Translations under genes and position numbers: made by a program
Notes under the pieces: model-generated
The model's input: only the letters and a program-made list of their open reading frames with translations
The model's database searches: none
Told to the model about the DNA's origin: nothing
Assembly: GCF_007859945.1 (NCBI RefSeq)
Contig: NZ_SJPQ01000004.1
Coordinates: 1 to 64,000 of the forward strand
Direction: 5' to 3'
Length of the DNA: 64,000 bases
From: Pseudobythopirellula maris
GTDB taxonomy: Bacteria > Planctomycetota > Planctomycetia > Pirellulales > Lacipirellulaceae
Part shown: positions 39,508 to 46,774 of the stretch, one piece after another
Layout of the letters: each line of letters opens with the position of its first letter
How positions within the stretch are numbered: the stretch's first letter is position 1

Positions 39508-41874
39508 ATGCGACCCGTGCGTGTTTTGGCGTCGTTCGTTATTGGCGCCACGTTGCTCGTTGGCTCCGCCCATGGCCAAGAGCCTGTCTCTCCCGACGCC
39601 GCGGCGGACCCGCTTGCCGCCGTCGAGCAGGTACAACAGCTGCTCGATTCGGCATGGGTGCTGATTGCCGCCGGCTTGGTGCTGCTCATGCAGGGGGGAT
39701 TCCTTTGCTTGGAGTCGGGCCTATCGCGGGCCAAGAACAGCATCCACGTTGCGATCAAGAACCTCAGCGACTTCTGCGTCTCGGCCGCCGCCTACTGGGC
39801 GGTCGGCTTCGGCGTGATGTTCGGCGCGAGCTACGCCGGCTGGTTCGGCACGAGCGATTTTTTCCTCGGGGGGGGACTGTTCAGCGGGGCCGGCTCGGCC
39901 TGGCTGCTCGCCTTCTTCCTGTTCCAAATCACCTTCTGCGGCACGGCGACGACGATCGTCTCGGGCGCCGTTGCCGAGCGGATGCGTTTTGGCGCCTACT
40001 TGGCGATCGCCATCTTGGTGTCGGGTGTGCTCTACCCGTTGTTTGGCCATTGGGCCTGGGGCGGGGTCGTGCCGGGCTCGGGCGCCGGCTGGCTCGCGCA
40101 GATGGGCTTCATCGATTTCGCCGGTTCGACCGTGGTCCACTCGCTCGGCGGCTGGGTCGCGCTGGCGGCGGTGCTGACGATCGGCCCCCGCATCGGTCGC
40201 TTTGGTGAGGGCGCCACGCCGATGAACGGCTGCAATTTGCCGATGGCCATGCTCGGCACTTTGCTGCTGTGGTTTGGTTGGTTCGGCTTCAACGGCGGCA
40301 GCACGCTAGCGATGAACGACAGCGTGCCGTCGATCTTGGTGAACACCAGCCTGTCGGCAGCCTTCGGCGGGCTGACGGGGCTCGTCCTCTCGAAGCTGCT
40401 CTCGCCGCACGTGAGTGTGGGCGACACGATGAACGGCGTGATCGCCGGCCTGGTGGGCGTTACCGCCTGTTGCCACATACTTACGCCGCTCGCCTCGGTC
40501 GTGGTGGGCGCCACCTCCTGCGTTTGGTGCTTCGGCGCCACGCGGCTGCTGGAGCGACTGCGGATCGACGACGCCGTCGGCGCCGTACCGGCGCACGGCG
40601 TGGCGGGCGCCTGGGGCACGCTCTGCGTCGCGTTGCTGGCCGATCCCGCCGCGTACGGCACGGGCAACGGTTTTTGGGGCCAGCTCGGCGTGCAGGCCGC
40701 GGGGGCGGGCGTTTGCTTCGTGTGGGCCTTCGGCGTCGGCTGGGTCGCGCTGCGTGCGATCAGCCTCGTCATCCCTATGCGGATCTCGGCCGCCGACGAG
40801 TTGAAGGGACTGAACATCGCCGAGCACGGGGCCAGCACCGAGGTGCTCGAGCTGCTCACCGAGATGCACCACCAGCAGACGACCGGCGAGTTCTCCACGC
40901 GTGTCCACGCCGAGCCGCACACCGAGGTGGGCCAGATCGCCGCCGGCTACAACCGGGTTCTCGACAAGGTGAACGAAAAGACCCAGCGACTCGAGCAGAT
41001 GCACGCCGAGGCCGAGTCGCTGCACCGCAAGCTGCTGGACGTGGCTCATCAGGCGGGCAAGGCGGAGATCGCCACCGACGTGCTGCACAACGTGGGCAAC
41101 GTGCTGAACAGCATCAACGTGTCGGTCGGCCTCGTGCGTGAGCGGCTCGAGGCGCCGCGGATCGAGCCGATCCGCAAAACGGCCCAGCTGCTGCGTGAGC
41201 ACGCCGACGACGAGCCGTCGTTCCTCGCCGACGCCGAGCGCGGGCGCCTCGTGCCCGACTACCTGGAGGGCTTGGCCAACGCGCTCGACGCCGACAACGA
41301 GGCGGCCGTCGCGGAGCTCGGCCAGCTGATCGACAACCTCGAGCACATCAAGGCGATCGTCTCGACGCAGCAGGCGAACGCCGGCGTGTCGGGCGTCCAG
41401 GAGCCGGTCGACGCCGCCCAGGTGCTCGGCGAGGCGGAGACGCTCAACGCCTCGGCGTTCGACCGCCACGGCGTCGAGGTGGTGCGGCAGTACGCCGACC
41501 TGCCCGACTTCATGGTCGAGAAGCAGAAGCTGCTGCAGATCTTGGTGAACCTCATCCGCAACGCCAAGGAGGCGCTCGTCGAGGGCCGCGTCGAGGGACG
41601 CCAACTCACGCTCCGCGTCACCCGGGGCGACGAGGTGGTGCGCATCGAGGTGGCCGACAACGGCGTCGGCGTCGCCCCGGAGAACCTCAACAAGATCTTC
41701 ACGCACGGATTCACCACCAAGCCGACCGGCCACGGCTTCGGCCTGCACAGCTGTGCGAACGCCGCCCGCGAGATGGGCGGCGGCCTGTTCGTCGAGAGCG
41801 AAGGGTTGGGTCTCGGGACCACCTTCCTGCTCGAATTACCGCTCATACCAGTGGAGGCGCCCGTCGCCGTATGA
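39508..41874 (+). CDS. Ammonium transporter fused to histidine kinase (Amt-HK sensor)
   Basis: 788 residues. A signal peptide (ASFVIGATLLVGSAHGQ) precedes an Amt/Rh domain of 11 membrane helices (residues about 45-425). Both pore histidines are kept: H211 in AGSTVVHSLGG and H363 in GAVPAHGVAGAWG; the phenylalanine-gate and filter stretch WFGWFGFNGGSTLA is also present. A coiled linker leads to a kinase of the LHNVGN type with phospho-His H527 in DVLHNVGNVLNSINV, N-box LVNLIRNAKEAL, G1 VADNGVGVAP and G2 TKPTGHGFGLHS. The same architecture is known from Ks-Amt5 of the anammox planctomycete Kuenenia, a membrane ammonium sensor. Its stop overlaps the next start (ATGA), so the HD-GYP regulator is the predicted target. 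Confidence 0.95.
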   Translation: MRPVRVLASFVIGATLLVGSAHGQEPVSPDAAADPLAAVEQVQQLLDSAWVLIAAGLVLLMQGGFLCLESGLSRAKNSIHVAIKNLSDFCVSAAAYWAVGFGVMFGASYAGWFGTSDFFLGGGLFSGAGSAWLLAFFLFQITFCGTATTIVSGAVAERMRFGAYLAIAILVSGVLYPLFGHWAWGGVVPGSGAGWLAQMGFIDFAGSTVVHSLGGWVALAAVLTIGPRIGRFGEGATPMNGCNLPMAMLGTLLLWFGWFGFNGGSTLAMNDSVPSILVNTSLSAAFGGLTGLVLSKLLSPHVSVGDTMNGVIAGLVGVTACCHILTPLASVVVGATSCVWCFGATRLLERLRIDDAVGAVPAHGVAGAWGTLCVALLADPAAYGTGNGFWGQLGVQAAGAGVCFVWAFGVGWVALRAISLVIPMRISAADELKGLNIAEHGASTEVLELLTEMHHQQTTGEFSTRVHAEPHTEVGQIAAGYNRVLDKVNEKTQRLEQMHAEAESLHRKLLDVAHQAGKAEIATDVLHNVGNVLNSINVSVGLVRERLEAPRIEPIRKTAQLLREHADDEPSFLADAERGRLVPDYLEGLANALDADNEAAVAELGQLIDNLEHIKAIVSTQQANAGVSGVQEPVDAAQVLGEAETLNASAFDRHGVEVVRQYADLPDFMVEKQKLLQILVNLIRNAKEALVEGRVEGRQLTLRVTRGDEVVRIEVADNGVGVAPENLNKIFTHGFTTKPTGHGFGLHSCANAAREMGGGLFVESEGLGLGTTFLLELPLIPVEAPVAV

Positions 41875-43211
41875 ACACTACGCCCCAACGCCTGCTGGTC
41901 GTCGACGACAACCCAGCGATCCACGACGACATCCGCAAGACGCTCTGCCGCAGCGCGGCTAGCGAGTCCGCGAGCGATAGCGAACTCGGCGCCGCCGAGC
42001 TTGCGCTGTTCGGCGAGGAACCGGCCGCCCCCGCGCCGAGGGCCGCCGAGGCCGCTCCGCAGGAAGGCCTGCAGATCGACTCCGCCTACCAAGGCGCCGA
42101 GGGACTCGAGCTCGTGCGGGCGGCCCGCATCGAGGGGCGTCCTTTCCCGATGGCGTTCGTCGACGTGCGCATGCCGCCGGGGTGGGACGGCATCGAGACC
42201 GCCGAACGCATCTTCGAAGAGGACGAGGACATCCAGGTCGTGCTCTGCACGGCCTACTCCGACTACTCGATCGGCGACATCGTGAAGCGCTTCGGGCCGA
42301 CCGATCGACTTCTGATCCTCAAGAAGCCGTTCGACATCGCCGAGGTCACGCTGCTCTCGCGCACGCTCAGCGAGAAGTGGCGGCTCGGCCGCGAGGCGCG
42401 GCGCACCATCGCCACGCAGGGCGACAAGATCTTCGATCTCGAGCGGTTGCTGACGATGGTCGAGCAGTCACAGATCAGCCTGCGCGTGCAGCACGAGAAC
42501 CTGGAGGATCGCTCTCGTACGCTCAGCGACGAGCTGCGTGAGCGGACCGCCGAGGTGATGGAGACCCGCCAGGCGGCCATCTACACCTTGGCCCAAATCA
42601 CCGAGTCGCGCGACCCCGAGACCGGCGAGCACCTGCTGCGTATGCGTGAGGTCGCCCAGCTCATCGCCTCAAGGCTCGCCGAGAGCGGCCCGTACAAATC
42701 GCAAGTCGACGAGGAGTTCCTCGGAGAGTTCTACTGCTCGACCCCGTTGCACGACATCGGCAAGGTCGGTGTGCCCGACTCGGTGCTGCTCAAGCCGGGC
42801 AAGCTCACGACCGAAGAATTCCAGGTCATGAAGCGGCACACGCTCATCGGCGCCCAAGCGCTCGAAGGGGCGATCGAGGCGACGCCGCACGGGAAATTCC
42901 TGGCGATGGCCGCCGACATCGCCCGGGCGCACCACGAGTGGTTCGACGGCAGCGGCTACCCGCTCGGCTTGGCGGGCGAGGCGATCCCGCTGGCCGCACG
43001 CATCGCCGCCGTGGCCGACGTGTTCGACGCGGTCACCTCCAAGCGGGTCTACAAAGACGCGATGTCGGTCGAGGCGGGACGCCAGACCATCATCGAGGGC
43101 TCGGGCAAGCAGTTCGACCCGGTGGTGGTTGAGGCGTTTCTCGAGGTTTTCGACGGGGTTTGCGCCGTACGCGATCGCAGCGACGAGACCGCCCTGGCGA
43201 CCCCGGTCTGA
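41871..43211 (+). CDS. Response regulator with HD-GYP phosphodiesterase domain
   Basis: 446 residues. The receiver (residues 1-180) has RLLVVDDNPAIHDDIRKTL, an unusual Ala/Pro/Glu-rich insert of about 45 residues, phospho-Asp D98 in AFVDVRMPPGWDGIE, and Lys in LILKKPFD. A coiled coil (residues 190-230) leads to the HD-GYP domain: H294-D295 in LHDIGKVGVPDSVLLKPG, HHEWFDGSGYPLGLAG with G362-Y363-P364, and AARIAAVADVFDAVTSKRVY. HD-GYP domains hydrolyse c-di-GMP. Because its start overlaps the stop of the ammonium-sensor kinase, the pair is translationally coupled and should link external ammonium to c-di-GMP level. Confidence 0.94.
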   Translation: MNTTPQRLLVVDDNPAIHDDIRKTLCRSAASESASDSELGAAELALFGEEPAAPAPRAAEAAPQEGLQIDSAYQGAEGLELVRAARIEGRPFPMAFVDVRMPPGWDGIETAERIFEEDEDIQVVLCTAYSDYSIGDIVKRFGPTDRLLILKKPFDIAEVTLLSRTLSEKWRLGREARRTIATQGDKIFDLERLLTMVEQSQISLRVQHENLEDRSRTLSDELRERTAEVMETRQAAIYTLAQITESRDPETGEHLLRMREVAQLIASRLAESGPYKSQVDEEFLGEFYCSTPLHDIGKVGVPDSVLLKPGKLTTEEFQVMKRHTLIGAQALEGAIEATPHGKFLAMAADIARAHHEWFDGSGYPLGLAGEAIPLAARIAAVADVFDAVTSKRVYKDAMSVEAGRQTIIEGSGKQFDPVVVEAFLEVFDGVCAVRDRSDETALATPV

Positions 43212-43377
43212 CCGATCGCGGCTTCTATATACGTCCCTAAGGGCCCCAGGCGCCCTGCGGCTAGACGATGAGCGGCTTCACACTCCGCGTGAGGTTTCGC
43301 TTCCCCTGCAGGGGCGGGCTGAGTAAACTCGGGTAAGTTTTCTATCCCCGAGGCCTTTGTTGGCGCCCGTTTCGGTC

Positions 43378-43821
43378 ATGCCCAGCCTGCTGCGAAAGTT
43401 GGTCCCCCTCTTGATGGCGGCGTGGTACGCCATGCTGTCGGTGGGCGGCTACGCGCTGCACGACTGGCTCGGATGCCCGGATCAGGCGGCCCAGGCGATC
43501 AGCGCCGCAGAAAACGGCTCCGGCTGCTCCTGCGGGCACACCTGCCCATGGTCGCATGACGAGCGGCTTAACGACGCCTTTCTGCCGAACGAGGCCTCCC
43601 AGCCGAACGACGGGCCAACTCTGGCGGTCGAGCGTCAGGGACACAACCCACACGATTGCTCGCTCTGCGCCGCTTTGGCGCAGGTGAAGCTCGCCAAGGC
43701 GACCGACGGTCTTCAGACCGTGAGCGCCTTGGTCTCTATCGCGATGGCTCCTGCGCCCCACGCGCGGTGGACCTCGTCATCTCTGCGTCTGGCCGACGCC
43801 CGGGGACCCCCGACGGTCTGA
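43378..43821 (+). CDS. Cys/His-rich secreted protein of unknown function
   Basis: 147 residues from the ATG at 43378; a TTG at 43357 is an alternative. One hydrophobic N-terminal segment (LLMAAWYAMLSVGGYAL) acts as signal or anchor. Two metal-ligand-like clusters follow: GCSCGHTCPWSHDE near residue 55 and HNPHDCSLCAALAQ near residue 90. The pattern resembles small DUF2946-like proteins near metal-handling genes, but the family is not certain. It is the first gene of a plus-strand group that continues with a pilin-like and two PEP-CTERM proteins. Confidence 0.65.
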   Translation: MPSLLRKLVPLLMAAWYAMLSVGGYALHDWLGCPDQAAQAISAAENGSGCSCGHTCPWSHDERLNDAFLPNEASQPNDGPTLAVERQGHNPHDCSLCAALAQVKLAKATDGLQTVSALVSIAMAPAPHARWTSSSLRLADARGPPTV

Positions 43822-43881
43822 GCGACCGACCCGTCAGCCACTAGGGGCAGTGCTTACGCGTTACGCCGTGAGCACGACCGT

Positions 43882-43902
43882 GTGCAATTTTTTCGATTGC
43901 AC
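43882..43902. promoter_or_regulatory. 21-bp inverted repeat, possible operator
   Basis: GTGCAAT (43882-43888), 7-nt AT-rich spacer, ATTGCAC (43896-43902), in front of the DUF1559 gene. Size and form suit a Fur/Zur-type operator; it could also be a weak terminator of the gene before. Confidence 0.4.
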
Positions 43903-44029
43903 GCCCCCTTTCAGTCGCCTCGGTCGAGGCGCGTCGGTTGTCGGTTCGACGTCACTCTCTCTGAGCCGCGACGCTCGTGTCGCGGCGCCGACCTGAACGG
44001 ATTCTCCCTGTCACTCCCCCCTTGGCTGG

Positions 44030-44794
44030 ATGAGCGTTTCGACGCGGCGTCCTGCGATCGCCATTTCGGTTATGCGTCATTCGAAAGCTTTCACGCTCGT
44101 CGAGCTGTTGGTCGTCATAGCGATCATCGGCATGCTGGTGGCGTTGCTGCTGCCAGCCGTGCAGTCGGCTCGCGCCGCGGCGCGGCGCACGCAGTGCGCC
44201 AGCCGCATGCGGCAGATCGGCCTGGCGATCCACCAGTACGCCGATGTCCACAAGGGAAAGTTCCCGCTGGTCACGCACGGCGCCGCCGATGAGGACGACT
44301 CGTGGATTTTCCGTCTGTCGGGCTTCCTTGAAGACGTCGACAGCGTTCGCCTCTGCCCCGAAGATCTCGCCCGCGTCGAGAAGCATTCGGAGGCTCTGAC
44401 GAGCTACTACCTCAATGGGTACCTCCGCGAGGCGGAGCCGATCCCCGCCGGGTATAAGGGGCCGCTGAAGGCCGAGGAGGAGCGGAAGAACGCGCGGCTG
44501 GTCGACGATCTCTACGACCTGCGCGAGACGCACGACACGATCATGCTCTTCGAGGGGGTCGCCGGCGCGCTCGAGGCACAGGTCGACCACGTCCACTCGA
44601 CCGAGTGGTTCAGCGAAACGAATGTCCATCATGGCATTGTGTTCGATGAGGTCAGCCGGGAGGTGGCGGTCGATCGTCACCTCTCGACGGCGGCGAACTA
44701 CCTGTACGCCGACGGGCACGTGGCCACGGTTTCGGCCAGCCAGATCGCCGAGTGGTGCGACGAGGGGAAGGACTTCGCCCGACCGGCCAAATAA
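44030..44794 (+). CDS. Short DUF1559-like pilin-type protein
   Basis: 254 residues (240 if it starts at the ATG at 44072). The prepilin-like helix [20 protein letters not shown] is followed by [20 protein letters not shown] and [14 protein letters not shown]. The C-terminal block [19 protein letters not shown] matches the DUF1559/pilin-like ending. It lacks the long middle region of the gene at 27622. It is 133 bp from the first of two PEP-CTERM genes on the same strand and may be co-regulated with them. The role is unknown beyond envelope localisation. Confidence 0.85.
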   Translation: MSVSTRRPAIAISVMRHSKAFTLVELLVVIAIIGMLVALLLPAVQSARAAARRTQCASRMRQIGLAIHQYADVHKGKFPLVTHGAADEDDSWIFRLSGFLEDVDSVRLCPEDLARVEKHSEALTSYYLNGYLREAEPIPAGYKGPLKAEEERKNARLVDDLYDLRETHDTIMLFEGVAGALEAQVDHVHSTEWFSETNVHHGIVFDEVSREVAVDRHLSTAANYLYADGHVATVSASQIAEWCDEGKDFARPAK

Positions 44795-44927
44795 GGCCGT
44801 GGCGGCGGATAAGGATTCAGGGGACCAGTGTGACTGACGTCAACCGATTGGCCGACGACGCCGAGATCAAGGCGCACACCAACTGTTTGTTTTTTGCGTC
44901 TTGAACCATCATCTTTGGAGTTGTCTC

Positions 44928-45665
44928 ATGTTTTCGAGTTTCCGGGGCGCCGTGCGTCCGATCGCTTTCGCTTGCTTGTTGCTGACCGCCCGTGGCGCCT
45001 GGGCCCACGGCGACATCACGCTGTTCGACGCCGCCGGCCAGGTGGGCGTCGGCCTGATCGACGTGGGCGAGGGGGTCTTCGAGCCGGGCGAGCGCGTGTT
45101 CGAGGCGTTGCTCTCGCCGAAGCTGATCGCGAGTTTTCCGTTTGACTTCGACTCGGACGAACCAGGATTCGACGTGCCCGACGGCGCTCTGCCGGCCAAC
45201 GAGCCGATCGTTCTCACGGTCAAGTCGTTGACCTACTGGGACGGCGTCGGCGAGCCGCTGTTCGCCCCGGCGGCCGGAACGACTTTCGGGTTTGATACCG
45301 ACCCGTCCTTCGCCACCGACGCCGACGGCGGGTTGCACGACCACGCGTTGTTCGGCCTGAACGGCGCGGCGCCCGACGGCGTGTACGTCGGCGAGTTCAC
45401 CGCCGCCGTGGCCGGGCTGGAGGAATCGGATCCGGTCTTCATGGTCATGCTCAAGGACGCGCTGCTCACCAAGAGCAGCCTCGAGGACTTCGAGGAGGCC
45501 CTGGAGCAGTACGAAGAAGGGGGCGCCGAGCCGGTGATCGGCGGCAAGAACTTCGCTTTCTACGAGGAGGCGGTCGAGTCGGTCGAGGCGTCGCTCGTGC
45601 CCGAGCCGGCGTCGTTCGTGCTTGTGACTTTCGCGTTTTTGGCGTCCTGCTTCCGAAGGCGGTAA
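44928..45665 (+). CDS. PEP-CTERM protein, paralogue of the next gene
   Basis: 245 residues from the ATG at 44928, which has GGAG at 44917-44920. A signal peptide (PIAFACLLLTARGAWAHG) is followed by a His-containing start (HGDITLFDAAGQVGVGLIDV). The body contains LTYWDGVGEPLFAPAAG and later DGVYVGEFTAAVAGLEESDP, two segments with counterparts in the gene at 45776. The C-terminus is VPEPASFVLVTFAFLASCF plus Arg. There is no dockerin cassette. Function unknown; it resembles the class of PEP-CTERM proteins sometimes found under zinc control, a recollection not tested here. Confidence 0.82.
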   Translation: MFSSFRGAVRPIAFACLLLTARGAWAHGDITLFDAAGQVGVGLIDVGEGVFEPGERVFEALLSPKLIASFPFDFDSDEPGFDVPDGALPANEPIVLTVKSLTYWDGVGEPLFAPAAGTTFGFDTDPSFATDADGGLHDHALFGLNGAAPDGVYVGEFTAAVAGLEESDPVFMVMLKDALLTKSSLEDFEEALEQYEEGGAEPVIGGKNFAFYEEAVESVEASLVPEPASFVLVTFAFLASCFRRR

Positions 45666-45688
45666 GTCGCGCCCGCGAGGCTAATCGT

Positions 45689-45733
45689 GGAGCGTGCCGC
45701 GGGCTATCTGTCCGCGGCACGCTCCTCTCTTGC
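45689..45733 (+). terminator. Strong hairpin terminator between the two PEP-CTERM genes
   Basis: A perfect 14-bp stem: GGAGCGTGCCGCGG at 45689-45702 with CCGCGGCACGCTCC at 45712-45725, loop of 9 nt, followed by TCTCTT. The T tract is imperfect. Confidence 0.75.
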
Positions 45734-45775
45734 GTCCAAAAAATCTCTATTCAATCCTCGACAATCAACCGAACC

Positions 45776-46774
45776 ATGAACGCCACAACTTACGCCTCGG
45801 TGCTAATCCTGACACTGGCGTCGGCCGCCGCTGTCCAGGCACAGCACAGCGACGTGCTGCTCGCCGTTCTCGACGGGCAAATCGCCACGGGCTTCGCCGA
45901 GAATGTCGGCTCCGGCTCTACGACCCACGCATTGGGCAAGCGTGTTTTCACGCGCACGCTCGGGTCGGGCCTGTTCGCGAACGACCCCGGGTTCTTCGCC
46001 CTGCCGAGTGGCTCGCCGTCGCTGCCCTCGGGGGCCGAGGCCCTACCCGGCTCGTTCAACCTCTACTGGGATCTTATGCCGATGACCCTCGCGGGTAGCT
46101 CCCCCCGGTTTTCCTCTGGCCTGCTGTACTGGGACGGCGTGGGCGAGGTTGATTTTGGGGCGCCCCCGGAGGACGACTACTCGCTAGCGTTGTTCAACCC
46201 GATCGCCGAATCGATCGCCGCCACCGTTTCGCCTCAGGTCGCTGTCGGCCCGCGGCTGCTCACCACTCGCAGCAACGGCTCGACCGACACGCACAATTAT
46301 TTTGTGCTCGACGACGACACGGATCCCGACGACGCGAGCCAGGCGGCCGATGGCGTGTACCTCGCAGCGATGCGGTTGCGGGCCGAGGGGCTGCGGGCCT
46401 CGGAGCCTTTCTACCTGCTGTTCGGAACGTTGAGTGTTTCGCTCGCCACGCTCAACGACACGGCGGCCCCGTGGGTTGAGGAACGGGTCGATTCGCTAAT
46501 CTTGGCGGGCGACTACAACCGCGACGGCGTGGTCGACGCCGCCGATTTCACTGTCTGGCGCGACCACTTGGGCGCTTCGGACGACTTGATGGTCGACGGC
46601 GATGGTGACCTCGTCGTAGACGAAGACGACTACCAGATCTGGGTTGACCATTTCGGCGAAGCCGCCGATTTCGGTCAATCGGCGTCGCTCAGCGTGCCGG
46701 AACCCAACCTGCTGGGCGGCGTCTTGATCACGGTCGTCGTCGGCGGCTTAAGCCGAAGAGCACGGCTAGCGTGA
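45776..46774 (+). CDS. PEP-CTERM protein with dockerin-like cassette
   Basis: 332 residues. A signal peptide (VLILTLASAAAVQAQ) is followed by HSDVLLAVLDGQIATGFAEN. The segments LLYWDGVGEVDFGAPP and DGVYLAAMRLRAEGLRASEP show it is a diverged paralogue of the preceding gene. It adds the dockerin-like pair DYNRDGVVDAADFTVWRD and EDDYQIWVDHFG before the sorting signal SVPEPNLLGGVLITVVVGG. The last 47 bases overlap the 3' end of the convergent pectate lyase gene, so both C-terminal sorting signals are encoded on opposite strands of overlapping DNA. Confidence 0.85.
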   Translation: MNATTYASVLILTLASAAAVQAQHSDVLLAVLDGQIATGFAENVGSGSTTHALGKRVFTRTLGSGLFANDPGFFALPSGSPSLPSGAEALPGSFNLYWDLMPMTLAGSSPRFSSGLLYWDGVGEVDFGAPPEDDYSLALFNPIAESIAATVSPQVAVGPRLLTTRSNGSTDTHNYFVLDDDTDPDDASQAADGVYLAAMRLRAEGLRASEPFYLLFGTLSVSLATLNDTAAPWVEERVDSLILAGDYNRDGVVDAADFTVWRDHLGASDDLMVDGDGDLVVDEDDYQIWVDHFGEAADFGQSASLSVPEPNLLGGVLITVVVGGLSRRARLA

